DNA of 64,000 nt from Bacillaceae bacterium IKA-2 (GCA_031761875.1 CP134492.1:2480001-2544000); one strand, 5' to 3'; shown: positions 53,792 through 62,201, counted from the stretch's first letter. Program-made: numbers and translations. The notes: generated by a model from the letters alone, not told the origin.

Positions 53792-55066
53792 ATGAAGTAT
53801 AAAATGCAAAACAAACAAAATCAATTGATTGAAAGAATTTCAGACAGCCATCTCATTGTTGGTGTAGATATTGCCCAACAACTTCACGTGGCCCGTGCAG
53901 TAAATTTCCGCGGCATCGTTGTAGGAGATCCACTATCTTTTGAAAATAATGATGAAGGATTTAATAGATTAAAAGAATGGATCGACAAACTAAAAATGAA
54001 AAACAACTTACATTCAACCATTGTTGGGATGGAGCCCACAGGACATTACTGGACTAACCTGTCTAGGTGGTTATTAAAACAAAACATAGAAGCTGTAACC
54101 GTAAACCCTTATTTGGTCAAAAGGAATAAAGAAAATCGCGATAATACCCAGTCAAAAAGTGATATTAAAGATGCCTTAGTTATCGCTGATATGGTGAAGA
54201 ATGGATACTATTCCTTTGTTCATCCAACTCCGGAATCCTTCGAGAAGCTCCGAGTCCTCATGTCCAACCGGGACGTTGTCGTTAAGCGTATGGTCAGTAC
54301 AGTTAACCAAATCAACCGCTGGGTAGATATCGTTTTTCCTGAACTCCGAGAAGTGTTCAAAAACGTGACATGTAAAGGAGCAATTGCGACTCTTCGGTTA
54401 TTTCCTACTCCCGGAGAATTGAATAGCTTAGACCCACAGGGAATTGTTAATGGTTGGAAATCCGTGATGAAGAGGCAACCGGGATTCCAGAAAGCGCGTC
54501 TACTATCTGAATTGGCTAAACGTTCTATCGGCAGCCATCAAGCACTAGATGCGTATAAATTTCACTTAACACAATTACTAGAGGAATACGACCTAGCTTC
54601 AACACAACTTGAAAAAGTTGAAAACGAAGTCACTGAGGTTCTTAACCAAATTCCTTATGCCATGAAATTACTTGCCCTTAAAGGGATTAGTGAAATCTCA
54701 CTAGCTGGCATATTAGGCGAATCTGGTGACCTAAGTGGATTCACTCATGGTAATGCTTTACTACGTCATGCGGGTCTTCACCTAGTTGAAGCGAGCTCTG
54801 GCAAGTGGAAAGGACAAATTGTTATTTCTAAACGAGGAAGGTCTAGATTAAGGCGTTTCCTCTACTTAGCAACAATGAGTCTTGTCGTAAACAATCTCGA
54901 GTTCAAAGAACTTCACTACAACAATGTTCATGTCAAAAAAATGAAGAGAATGAAATCTATCATGAAACTGATTGGTAAATTTTCAAGAATATTGGTAGTT
55001 ATGGCACGTAAGAATGAACACTATAGTCCAGAAAAAGTACAACTTTTAACTTCAGTGGTAGCATAA
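53792..55066 (+). CDS. IS110-family transposase
   Basis: 424 residues. The N-terminal RuvC-like DEDD domain: VGVDIAQQLHVARAV (Asp), GMEPTGHYW (Glu), and QSKSDIKDALVIADM (two Asp). The C-terminal Tnp domain with the catalytic Ser region: LALKGISEISLAGILGE, HAGLHLVEASSGKWKG, and SKRGRSRLRRFLY. Such recombinases are guided by a bridge RNA encoded in the element's non-coding end. AAGGAGGAAGC is the ribosome binding site. The upstream GAGCCCC..AAGGAGG / AGCTCTAC symmetry (53730-53790) may fold. Confidence 0.92.
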   Translation: MKYKMQNKQNQLIERISDSHLIVGVDIAQQLHVARAVNFRGIVVGDPLSFENNDEGFNRLKEWIDKLKMKNNLHSTIVGMEPTGHYWTNLSRWLLKQNIEAVTVNPYLVKRNKENRDNTQSKSDIKDALVIADMVKNGYYSFVHPTPESFEKLRVLMSNRDVVVKRMVSTVNQINRWVDIVFPELREVFKNVTCKGAIATLRLFPTPGELNSLDPQGIVNGWKSVMKRQPGFQKARLLSELAKRSIGSHQALDAYKFHLTQLLEEYDLASTQLEKVENEVTEVLNQIPYAMKLLALKGISEISLAGILGESGDLSGFTHGNALLRHAGLHLVEASSGKWKGQIVISKRGRSRLRRFLYLATMSLVVNNLEFKELHYNNVHVKKMKRMKSIMKLIGKFSRILVVMARKNEHYSPEKVQLLTSVVA

Positions 55067-55124
55067 ATACTAAGACAGATTTATTTAAAAGTATGATCAT
55101 TTTTTTGAATGTTGACTTATTCGT

Positions 55125-55320
55125 AGGATCCCAAAAAAGCACGGAGTACTGGATTACTTAAACAAAAGGGCATAGACCCGTTCAGTTAGCAAAACCGGCC
55201 TCCACCCCTTGGAAAGGCGTGACGAAGGAATGAGAGGGCTTATTTATAAGACCCGTTGAGAAATGGGAGGGTTAGCCTCCAGGGGCGGTGTGGGGAACGC
55301 GTGCAGTATATGGTAATAAA
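55125..55320 (+). ncRNA. structured region, candidate IS110 bridge RNA
   Basis: G+C-rich island in A+T-rich surroundings without an open frame, just downstream of the transposase. Local stems: GGGCTTAT / ATAAGACCC (bulged), GGAGG / CCTCC around GTTAG, and GCCTCC...GGAAAGGC. IS110 elements carry a bridge RNA in one non-coding end (left in the IS110 group, right in the IS1111 group). The ends of this copy are not determined, so the region could also be flanking DNA. Confidence 0.4.
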
Positions 55321-55608
55321 TGGAGTTTAATCTACCTCCTTTATTCAAGCTTGCCCTCACGAAGCCAAAACTTCAATACTCTCTGTCTTTATCCGTTATT
55401 TCTAAATCAAGGGAACGGAATCCTGCGAATGAGTGAGCATTCAAGAGATATAGCTATCACACTGAGGGAGTTTAAGTGAAACACTTCACAATATCTAAAT
55501 AGCCTTTTTATAACCTTAACATAAATATCCAATTTTTTTATTAAAAATTCTAACAATAATTTACATAAAAAATCACTTTTCATCTTTCGCAAGCTGGTAC
55601 TAAAATGA

Positions 55609-55647
55609 AAAACAGACGCATCCCATACTCTGGATAAGCGCCTGTTT
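55609..55647. terminator. terminator hairpin
   Basis: AAAACAGACGC and GCGCCTGTTT with one mismatch and a T run on the minus side (ATTTT), about 100 bp before the toxin-antitoxin promoter. Confidence 0.45.
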
Positions 55648-55702
55648 GCGGAAGTTTTAAAAATACACATTACATTATGAATTATGAAATTATTTTATTT
55701 TA

Positions 55703-55720
55703 TGTTATAATGTTATAACA
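55703..55720. promoter_or_regulatory. palindrome over the toxin-antitoxin promoter
   Basis: TGTTATAA-TG-TTATAACA, perfect 8-bp arms, 25 bp before the antitoxin ATG and overlapping the TATAAT -10-like element. AbrB-fold antitoxins repress their own operons by binding such palindromes. Confidence 0.6.
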
Positions 55721-55745
55721 ATAAAGATGAGGATGGTGAATAAAA

Positions 55746-55997
55746 ATGGCACTAAATGAAAGGAAAGTGACAAAGATAGGAAATAGCTTCGGAATTACGC
55801 TACCTGCTGATTTGTTAAAGCAAGTAGGGTTATACCATGGAGATGATGTACAAATTGAAGTAAAGGATGGCAAGATTATTTTAAGAAAAAAAGAGCAGCT
55901 ACAGCTTCCGGAGGGAGTAGATGCAGAATTTATGGATATTTTGAATGATGTAATAAAAGAGCATGATAAAGCATTTAAAGGACTTGTCGACAGATGA
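55746..55997 (+). CDS. AbrB/MazE-like antitoxin
   Basis: 83 residues. The first 50 form a swapped-hairpin SpoVT/AbrB DNA-binding domain: KVTKIGNSFGITLPADLLKQ, then GDDVQIEVKDGKIILRKK. The acidic tail (EGVDAEFMDILNDVIKEHDK) should bind and block the toxin. Stop and toxin start overlap by 4 bp (ATGA), so translation is coupled. The palindrome at 55703 is the likely operator. Phd is the usual partner of Doc in P1; an AbrB-type partner is seen in Firmicutes. Confidence 0.88.
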   Translation: MALNERKVTKIGNSFGITLPADLLKQVGLYHGDDVQIEVKDGKIILRKKEQLQLPEGVDAEFMDILNDVIKEHDKAFKGLVDR

Positions 55998-56395
55998 CTG
56001 AAGACATAGTATATTTATCAGCCAATCAAGTAATTGCCATAAATACTATTCAAATTCGACTATATTCTCCACTTGAACATGTTGGAGTAAAAGATCCCAA
56101 CTTACTTGACTCTGCCATTCACCGTCCTAAACAAACTGTATTTAGTAATGATGCCTACCCTACAATTCACGGAAAAGCGGCAGCGCTATTTGAATCAATC
56201 GCCAAAAATCATGCATTCCACAATGCAAACAAACGAACAGCCCTTGCCTCTCTTATTGTGTTCTTAAAAATAAACCACTATGAATGGACAATGGGAATAG
56301 ATGACGAACAAGATTTTACAGTAGATGTTGTAAACCATAAATACACTTTTAAAGAAATTGTTTTAACCATTAAAGAAAATTCAAATATGCTATAG
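55994..56395 (+). CDS. doc: Doc-family (Fic fold) toxin
   Basis: 133 residues. Fic motif HAFHNANKRTALAS (residues about 72-85), matching HxFx(D/N)ANKR(T) of Doc proteins: the His is catalytic and the Asn/Lys/Arg hold the nucleotide. Upstream DPNLLDSAIHRPKQTVF is the usual Doc helix. Doc phosphorylates elongation factor Tu and stops translation unless neutralised. All key residues are present, so the toxin should be active. Terminator directly behind. Confidence 0.9.
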   Translation: MTEDIVYLSANQVIAINTIQIRLYSPLEHVGVKDPNLLDSAIHRPKQTVFSNDAYPTIHGKAAALFESIAKNHAFHNANKRTALASLIVFLKINHYEWTMGIDDEQDFTVDVVNHKYTFKEIVLTIKENSNML

Positions 56396-56428
56396 AGCCA
56401 TTCGTTTATAGCAAACTGAATGGCTTTT
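56396..56428 (+). terminator. terminator of the toxin-antitoxin operon
   Basis: AGCCATTCGTTT and AAACTGAATGGCT pair, followed by TTTGTT; it starts at the last bases of the doc gene. Confidence 0.65.
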
Positions 56429-56582
56429 GTTATTAGACAATATTGGCCCGGGTGTTGAAGATCTCAAACTCCACACACAAAACATCTTCTTTCACTACTC
56501 TAATCTAAAAGTTAGCTATCTTTTATACATTTAATTACAGACTAACTTATTGACACTTTCTAACATAAAAATGATCGGAATT

Positions 56583-56936
56583 TTACATTTGAATTATTAA
56601 AGGAATTCTCCTTTCTCTACATAGATCCTTTAGGTTGGCCGAAGGATTACTAGAAATATAACCTTCCTCATGCGCCCATTTTAATAAAGATTTAATAAAC
56701 TTTGTTATTCTAACTGAAATCGAAAAATTTAAATTAAGTAAGAAATTATCTAGTGATTTGGTATTAAATTGTCTAATATCTACTCCACCAAAATAGCGGG
56801 TCAATTGATAAATTGGAAAATATTTATTATTAATGGTTGAAGTAGAATAGTCTTCTATCCTCTTATCGGATTCATATTTCATCCAAAATTTAAACACCAC
56901 AAACAATTGATTAGTTATACAACTTGTTCTATCCAA
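56583..56936 (-). pseudogene. tyrosine recombinase fragment (core-binding domain)
   Basis: The frame codes for EDYSTSTINNKYFPIYQLTR, YFGGVDIRQFNTKSLDNFLL and FIKSLLKWAHEEGYISSNPS, the SAM-like N-terminal DNA-binding domain of phage integrases up to the NP(A/T) turn before the catalytic domain. The catalytic part is missing and the frame closes at 56583. A remnant of an integrated element. Confidence 0.65.
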
Positions 56937-57299
56937 ATTTTATTTCTAATATTAAACCTTTTATGTTTTGTTCCTCTTCAGCAACAATCTCGGGAAATTA
57001 ATTGCCAACATTGGGTTAAGTTGTAATAATAAACATTCCGAAAATTAACGGATGCCCACTTAATAACAAAATGTAAATGCAGAAGTTGTTTCCAATTAAT
57101 TTTCGACGTCTAGGAGTTTCAAATTAATTGGGTAGTAAAAAGGTGCCAAGCTGGGTGCCCAATTTAAAAAATTTTAAGATATTATCGAACATTAGAAATA
57201 ACCAAAACCTAATTACAAAGCACTTCCAAGGCCTATAAGGTACGGTAAATAACTACCCATATAGAACTTCAAAACCTTAGGGTGGCACGTGCTGTCATT
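56937..57299. other. non-coding stretch between integrase fragments
   Basis: About 360 bp without gene or clear signal, ending at the tRNA 3'-end-like sequence. Confidence 0.3.
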
Positions 57300-57329
57300 G
57301 GTGGGTTCGATTCCCACACAGTCCCGCCA
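57300..57329 (+). other. tRNA 3'-end-like sequence, possible attachment site
   Basis: GTGGGTTCGATTCCCAC is a full T arm (5-bp stem, 7-nt loop) and the segment ends CCCGCCA. No D arm, anticodon arm or 5' acceptor strand precedes it, and one base too many separates arm and CCA. It therefore is a tRNA end only, as integration of an element into a tRNA gene leaves behind. Integrase fragments lie on both sides. Confidence 0.4.
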
Positions 57330-57344
57330 AATTAAGCTTCTTAA

Positions 57345-57432
57345 CTAGTGGTCATCAATATAGATCACGAGGTCTCATCACTGTTTTTAGGGGTGACCTC
57401 GGCAGACCTATTTGCGAGACCACTGGGTTTAA
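57345..57432. other. nested inverted repeats before the integrase fragment
   Basis: AGTGGTC...GAGGTC...GACCTC...GACCACT: two nested stems (about 57350 and 57425 ends; inner 57369-57406). Could be an attachment or regulatory structure. Confidence 0.3.
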
Positions 57433-57475
57433 ATATCGTTTGTAGCCTTCCAAAAATATTTTGGGGGGTTATTTT

Positions 57476-57775
57476 ATGTCTAAAAAAACGGTTCGGAAAT
57501 ACGGAAGATCGTTCTCTTTTAGCAGCAATATGAAGAAAAATCTTAATGCGGATCTTACATTAAGTGAAATGTTTAATCGTTTTATGCTTTATAAAGAAAC
57601 TGAAGCATTAACAAAAATAACACTTAACGATTACTATAAACACTTCCACTATCTAATGGAGTTCCTAGATTGCGATCTTAAGAGTGAGGAAATTAACCTA
57701 GACATTTTTCGGGCTGTATTGGCTACATGCTGCATGACAAAGGATTTTCTCAGTAATCTACCATGCTCAAAATAA
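57476..57775 (+). pseudogene. N-terminal part of a site-specific integrase
   Basis: 99 codons from ATG 57476 (TTGGGGGGTT upstream). LTLSEMFNRFMLYKETEALT and LNDYYKHFHYLMEFLDCD fit the first helices of a phage integrase core-binding domain. The protein stops after CCMTKDFLSNLPCSK, well before the catalytic domain; integrases have 300 or more residues. The intact start signals suggest the truncation is recent. Confidence 0.55.
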
Positions 57776-57781
57776 AGAAAA

Positions 57782-57803
57782 ACCACAGCTTAATAACTGT
57801 GGT
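57782..57803. terminator. terminator hairpin
   Basis: ACCACAG and CTGTGGT with an 8-nt loop, preceded by AAAA, between convergent genes. Confidence 0.45.
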
Positions 57804-57874
57804 AGCATGAAAATAATGTAAATTTTTTTCATTTGGTTTCGGTAGCTTTATTCCCCTTACCTATTTCATCACGA

Positions 57875-58105
57875 TTAACGATAATAAGGATAATAAGGAT
57901 AGTAAGGGTAAGGGCAACAATAATAATATGGATAAGGGTATGGACGATAGCCATAACCGAAGCCTGGTCCTGGAGCTAGAAGCGCACCGGTAGCAAGGCC
58001 GCCAAGAAAGCCAAGACCTAAACCAACAGCAGGAGCGATACGTTGGTCAGAGTAATGATGGTTATATCGATAGGGAGCTGTCATAACTGGGTAATAATTA
58101 TTCAA
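57875..58105 (-). CDS. small Tyr/Pro/Gly-rich protein, possibly spore-associated
   Basis: 76 residues. A hydrophobic Gly-rich stretch (APAVGLGLGFLGGLATGALL, residues 24-43) is followed by a tail of Tyr, Pro and Gly (GYRPYPYPYYYCCPYPYYP). TTG start behind AGGAGGAATTC. Proteins of this make-up are frequent in Bacillaceae as spore-coat or sporulation proteins. Here the call is by composition only. Confidence 0.6.
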   Translation of the reverse strand: MNNYYPVMTAPYRYNHHYSDQRIAPAVGLGLGFLGGLATGALLAPGPGFGYGYRPYPYPYYYCCPYPYYPYYPYYR

Positions 58106-58452
58106 AGGAATTCCTCCTCATTTATTGTCATTATAATAAATGATATGCGACTATAGGCTAAAGTGTTTGGGTAAATGCCCTTCTCCACAATTTTATTAGT
58201 GTCACTGTGACTGCCTTGAACCGCTCCTAACTGAAGTCACAGGTTTCAGGGTTAGCGTTATTGCTCATTGATCACTTGAGGCTGGGAACAAAGTAAAAGC
58301 AGTTCAAAATATCATTGCCTTTATTTCCGACGACTGAATTGAATAGCTGGCCTGGTTCGCGTGAAATGCCAAAAAGTATCAAAAAACATGTTATACCAGA
58401 GTATAATAGTTATAAGAAAGATAAAATCATCTGGACATTGGAGGTTTTCAAA
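58106..58452. other. leader region of the infC-like gene
   Basis: About 345 bp. An open frame from 58315 runs into the IF-3-like gene, but its starts lack ribosome binding sites. GTCACTGTGAC (58200-58210) is a small palindrome. GAGGCTGGGAACAAAG near 58278 may belong to a leader RNA, not identified. Confidence 0.35.
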
Positions 58453-58920
58453 TTGATCAAGAATAATAAAATCAAGGCCGTTGAAGTGCATTTGACTGGC
58501 ATTAACGGAGAAGACCTTGGCATTGTCCAAACTTCTGAAGCGCTCGCTATGGCCAAAAAGAACAAGGTAGATTTGGTATGCACGTCCATGCTGTCTAGTC
58601 CCCCGCTATGCAAGCTGATTGGTTCAGGAGCGGCCAAGCAAGAAAAACAAAAGGCTCGTAAAGATGAACGCAAGCCTAAGGTGAAGGAAATTCGTCTAAC
58701 CACAAATATCGAGGATCATGACTATGCGACAAAAAAGAGACAGGCAGAGCAAATTTTGAAGGCCGGCGATTCTGTTTATTTCGTAGTACGAGGCAAAGAA
58801 AGTCCTCGGTCTAAACAGCTGCTAGAGAATTTACTTGAAGAGTTTAGTCAAATTGGAAAGAAAAAGACTGGCGTTCAGATGAGTGGTAAGCAAACAGCTG
58901 TTCAGGTCGATCCACTGTAG
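58453..58920 (+). CDS. infC-like: divergent translation initiation factor IF-3 paralogue
   Basis: 155 residues from TTG 58453: a perfect GGAGG lies 8 nt upstream, and this start lines up with the IF-3 N-domain (the frame continues open to 58315 without start signals). N-domain KAVEVHLTGINGEDLGIVQT..EALAMAKKNKVDLVC, lysine-rich linker (KQEKQKARKDERKPK), C-domain VKEIRLTTNIEDHDYATKKR..ILKAGDSVYFVV. Normal IF-3 has 165-180 residues and lies in infC-rpmI-rplT; neither ribosomal gene follows. Several C-domain residues differ (VVRGKESPRSK for IRFKGRAITH). It may bind 30S subunits under special conditions. Confidence 0.82.
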   Translation: MIKNNKIKAVEVHLTGINGEDLGIVQTSEALAMAKKNKVDLVCTSMLSSPPLCKLIGSGAAKQEKQKARKDERKPKVKEIRLTTNIEDHDYATKKRQAEQILKAGDSVYFVVRGKESPRSKQLLENLLEEFSQIGKKKTGVQMSGKQTAVQVDPL

Positions 58921-58978
58921 ACTGACTTAGCCATTTTAATAAAAGAACTATTACCCCATTTACTTTACTTTTATTTTC

Positions 58979-59140
58979 CTAAATATAGTCCTGTAATATT
59001 CTCTTGTCCTTTCTTCTAAACTATCATATTGTCTTCTTTTGACAAACTCTTTTAATAATTTTGAAGATAGCTTCTGCAACCTTATTATCATAGGCAACCC
59101 TTCATACACCAATAATGCATCTTTATTCGGACCTCTACGG
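58979..59140 (-). pseudogene. IS3-family transposase scrap
   Basis: With one frameshift, the minus strand reads YDNKVAEAIFKIIKKEFVKR and RQYDSLEERTREYY. This is the region around the last catalytic Glu of IS3-group OrfB proteins (YDN..AEATFKIIKTEF). No other part remains. Confidence 0.5.
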
Positions 59141-59247
59141 AGAATCCATCATATGTAAACTCTAGCTATCCTATTATTCAATTTTAAGATAGAATAGGAA
59201 TATAGTTTTACTACTTTAGTATACAAATAAAAAGGTGGGTCATAGCG

Positions 59248-60777
59248 ATGGATTTACATTTAGCTTTACTTTTCTCCTATTTTATTTTTGGAATTGCGGC
59301 TAATTTATTTCGATTTTTTGTTGATGATAAATGGAATAAAGTAATCTTGATAGCCCTCATATTAGCCTTTGTGATAATACATAGTGTGTTCTTTGATTTT
59401 TCTAATGTAAGTTGGACATTTTTGATCGTAATTTTTATTTCTGCTTACTCTTTTCAACTAAGGGGTGCGGTAATTTCAGCTTTGATAAGCTGGTTGATTG
59501 TTTCAATCCATATTGGCATGAGCCCTTTATTATTAGCTAGTTATCTGATTTTTGCTGTTTTTATAGGTTCAGCCAGTCTATTTCACATAAATAAAAGCAA
59601 CGAACAACAACGCTGGCTTTCCACATTAATGAAGCAATCAAAACAACTAGATGTATTTCGAGAAATAAGCGTAGCGATGCAACAAACACTTCAGTTAGAT
59701 AAACTTCTGCAAATTATTTTAATTGCGGTGACAGCTGGTCATGGACTAGGTTTCAACCGAGCAATGATATTTCTTAAATCCCCAGAAAAAAATCAATTAA
59801 ACGGAATTATGGGGATTGGACCAATGAATGCAAATGAAGGTTTTATTACTTGGGAAAGACTTGCCAAAAGTAAATTAAAGCTACTAGACCTAATTAAAAT
59901 TAATTATGACAAAGATGCTATCGACCCAGAACTAAATGCTTTGATTAAATCTATTTCTATCGATTTAAAAAACGAAACGATTTTAGAAAAATCTCTTCAG
60001 GAAGGTATCCCTTACAATATAGAAAAAATTGATGAAGCCGATCCTTCACAACTTCTATTTTTAAATTTGTTTCAAATGCAAGCGTTTGCAGTTGTTCCTT
60101 TGCTTAATCAAGGAAACCAAATAGGTGTGCTGATTATTGATAATATCGTCAATCACCAGCCAATAACAGAAGATGATATTGATAGTGTTATTCCACTAGC
60201 GAATCAAGCTGCAATTGCCATTGAACATGCGAATCTTTATAAACAAATAGAAAATATGGCGTTAAAAGATGGTTTAACAGGGTTATTAAACCATAGGTCT
60301 TTTGAATCTTACTCTAATAACCTTTTTGCAAGCGCGATTACGACCAAAAAAACACTTTCAATGATCATATTTGATATCGATTCTTTTAAACATTTTAATG
60401 ATACAAACGGCCACTTATTAGGCAATGAAGTATTAATTCACCTAGCTTCACTTATTCCACAGTCTGTAAGAGGTAATGATTTAGCATTCCGTTTTGGTGG
60501 AGAAGAGTTTATTGTTTTGTTACCTAACACGAGTGAAGATAAAGCTGTCATCGTTGGTGAAAGAATTCGTTACAATATTGAAAAAGCGATTTTTCCTAAT
60601 GAGGAAAAACAGCCAAAAGGAACATTAACAGTTAGTGTTGGAGTTGCCTCAACTGAAAAATATCAATTTAAACATGTTTCATCTTTCATCGAGGCAGCTG
60701 ATAGTGCCCTGTATAAAGCAAAAAATCAAGGTAGAAATAAAGTTGTCTTATATAAGGAGGAAGCTAGCCATGAATGA
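59248..60777 (+). CDS. membrane-bound diguanylate cyclase (TM-GAF-GGDEF)
   Basis: 509 residues. Five to six membrane helices in the first 115 residues (LHLALLFSYFIFGIAANLF and on), a GAF domain (about 145-325), and a GGDEF domain (about 340-505) with DGLTGLLNHRSF and FRFGGEEFIVLLP: the active GGEEF signature that makes c-di-GMP from two GTP. No clear RxxD inhibitory site. AAAGGTGGG precedes the ATG. The next gene starts inside its last codons, so the two form an operon. The GAF ligand is unknown. Confidence 0.92.
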   Translation: MDLHLALLFSYFIFGIAANLFRFFVDDKWNKVILIALILAFVIIHSVFFDFSNVSWTFLIVIFISAYSFQLRGAVISALISWLIVSIHIGMSPLLLASYLIFAVFIGSASLFHINKSNEQQRWLSTLMKQSKQLDVFREISVAMQQTLQLDKLLQIILIAVTAGHGLGFNRAMIFLKSPEKNQLNGIMGIGPMNANEGFITWERLAKSKLKLLDLIKINYDKDAIDPELNALIKSISIDLKNETILEKSLQEGIPYNIEKIDEADPSQLLFLNLFQMQAFAVVPLLNQGNQIGVLIIDNIVNHQPITEDDIDSVIPLANQAAIAIEHANLYKQIENMALKDGLTGLLNHRSFESYSNNLFASAITTKKTLSMIIFDIDSFKHFNDTNGHLLGNEVLIHLASLIPQSVRGNDLAFRFGGEEFIVLLPNTSEDKAVIVGERIRYNIEKAIFPNEEKQPKGTLTVSVGVASTEKYQFKHVSSFIEAADSALYKAKNQGRNKVVLYKEEASHE

Positions 60778-61273
60778 ATTTATATTTATCACTAGCATAT
60801 TCCTATTTTTAGCGACGATTGTTTTGACCGAGCGATCTTTTTATCACTTGGCAATGAAACTTACAGAAATGCATTTTGATAAAAAGTACGGTTATTCAAT
60901 CGTCAATATGAGCTTTTCATTTGAGCAAATGGTTTATCTTGTCATGCTACCTAGTAATTCTCCAGTATTCAGAGAAGCAAAAAAAGAGCAACTTTCCATT
61001 GACTATGATTATAGTTCTTATATGTTTCCTAACATAAAGGGAATTAGCGTTAATTTAAAGTCCAATAATGAACAAGTTACTTTAGCATATCTACCAATAG
61101 ACAACTACCGTAGCCCTGTACTTGATAAACTTTTAAAAGAAGGTATTATTAACCTAAATACGTACCGAAAAATAAATGCTTGCAAGATTAGACATCCGAA
61201 AGTGAAAAAAGTCATCATTGAGGACGTCTTCAAAAAGCTTCAAGTAGGTAGATATGAAACGAAAAAATCATGA
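60770..61273 (+). CDS. hypothetical membrane-anchored protein coupled to the cyclase
   Basis: 167 residues from ATG 60770 (AAGGAGG, 9 nt upstream), overlapping the cyclase stop by 8 bp. One N-terminal membrane helix (FIFITSIFLFLATIVLTE), the rest soluble without a known motif (SIVNMSFSFEQMVYLVMLPS; KIRHPKVKKVIIEDVFKKL). Coupled translation suggests it works with the cyclase, perhaps as a membrane partner; inference only. Terminator behind. Confidence 0.75.
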   Translation: MNEFIFITSIFLFLATIVLTERSFYHLAMKLTEMHFDKKYGYSIVNMSFSFEQMVYLVMLPSNSPVFREAKKEQLSIDYDYSSYMFPNIKGISVNLKSNNEQVTLAYLPIDNYRSPVLDKLLKEGIINLNTYRKINACKIRHPKVKKVIIEDVFKKLQVGRYETKKS

Positions 61274-61295
61274 GCTACCAGCTCATGATTTTTTC
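61262..61295 (+). terminator. terminator of the cyclase operon
   Basis: AAAAAATCATGAGCT and AGCTCATGATTTTTT: perfect 15-bp arms. It overlaps the last codons of the second gene. Confidence 0.8.
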
Positions 61296-61441
61296 AAATA
61301 TTCTTTTCTGAACTGCACTTTTGAAAAACCCAACCCTACTCAGGGACAATAACACCAAACTATCTGCTCTTTCGGATTTCTGCCATACCTCGTTTTACTC
61401 ATTTTGTTCCTGATTTCAATTCGCATTTTATTTTTCTCTTC

Positions 61442-61747
61442 TTATTCTATTTCAATTGCACATGCACCTGATTCAAAGCTTTCTCCAACAATAAATCCCT
61501 GTGCATCTGTATAATCAATTTGTATCTCTTCATCCAAATACCGTTTTGTGAAATGGTCGATTCGAATTTGAATTCCCTCATACTCAATAACTGTATCGTT
61601 TCGTCGTGGCTCATCAAAAACAAGTGAAAGCTTGACAGACACCCCACACCCTCCTGCTACATCGGCATCAATCCGAGGTGAGAGCTCTTTCTTTATTTCA
61701 TTACCTTTTAGCTTGTTTAATGCTGTATCTGTTATGGTAATAACCAA
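61442..61747 (-). CDS. HesB/IscA-like (YneR-type) protein
   Basis: 101 residues of the HesB-like fold: VITITDTALNKLKGNEI, GGCGVSVKLSLVFDEPR and the later IDYTDAQGFIVGESFESGAC. IscA-type carriers have three Cys (C..CGC). Here one is in GGCG and one in GAC near the end, so the usual CxC pair is incomplete, as in the YneR/YqkB branch of Bacillus whose Fe-S role is unproven. TTG start behind AGGAGAGG. Confidence 0.78.
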   Translation of the reverse strand: MVITITDTALNKLKGNEIKKELSPRIDADVAGGCGVSVKLSLVFDEPRRNDTVIEYEGIQIRIDHFTKRYLDEEIQIDYTDAQGFIVGESFESGACAIEIE

Positions 61748-62100
61748 CGGAGCCTCTCCTTTCTTGCTAATACTGATCTTTCAAGCTTACACACTCACTC
61801 TTGCATCTTGGACCTGTTCATCAGCCTGATAAGAAGAACGACCAAGCGACTCTGATTGTTCACAATAACAAAAGCCTTTCAATAAAGCAATTTTCTTCAA
61901 TTGAACATATCGCTCAACTATTCGCTAAAATAAGAGATTTATTGCATATAATATCTTTATTTTCCAATCTCGTATACAAATCTTTTTATTTTTGATGTAT
62001 GATAAAGATTAGATAATTAGAAATCAGTTTTTATTGATTATGAAAGTCCGAAATATCCAAAAAAGTGGTCGTAAGACTGGCGCATGTGAATATTTAAGTT
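61748..62100. other. intergenic stretch before the tandem leader
   Basis: About 350 bp, A+T-rich, with the divergent HesB-like promoter region. No gene or clear signal seen. Confidence 0.3.
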
Positions 62101-62182
62101 TTGAAAGTCTACACATTTAGAAAGAGAAGATTTTTTAAAACTGCAATACCGAAAGCGCTTTCGGGTGTTAAGACGTAGTAAT
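62101..62182 (+). repeat. leader element, unit 1 (possible structured RNA)
   Basis: Shares with the next unit the ordered blocks ACAT.TAGAAAG, TTTTTTAAAAC, GCAATACCGAAAGCGCTTT and CGTAGTAAT. Here ACCGAAAGCGCTTTCGGGT forms a hairpin, and GAAAGCGCTTTC also resembles the core of a CcpA cre site. Confidence 0.45.
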
Positions 62183-62201
62183 AGAACGTAGAAATTTAAT
62201 T

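Larger units (their letters stand above)
55067..55745. other. non-coding stretch after the IS110 transposase
   Basis: 680 bp. The first 250 bp are unusually G+C-rich and structured (next entry). The rest is A+T-rich with the terminator at 55609-55647 and the promoter-operator of the toxin-antitoxin operon. Confidence 0.5.

Noticed and set aside
57300-57329. Complete tRNA or tmRNA gene
   Set aside because: Only a T arm and a CCA-like end exist; no D arm, anticodon arm, 5' acceptor strand or tmRNA tag reading frame precedes it.
58315-58452. Upstream in-frame extension of the IF-3-like gene
   Set aside because: Start codons there lack ribosome binding sites, whereas TTG 58453 has a perfect one and matches the IF-3 domain border.
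62130-62160. Sigma-D flagellar promoter (TAAA...CCGA)
   Set aside because: The spacing between TAAA and CCGAAAG is only about 9 nt, too short for sigma-D.
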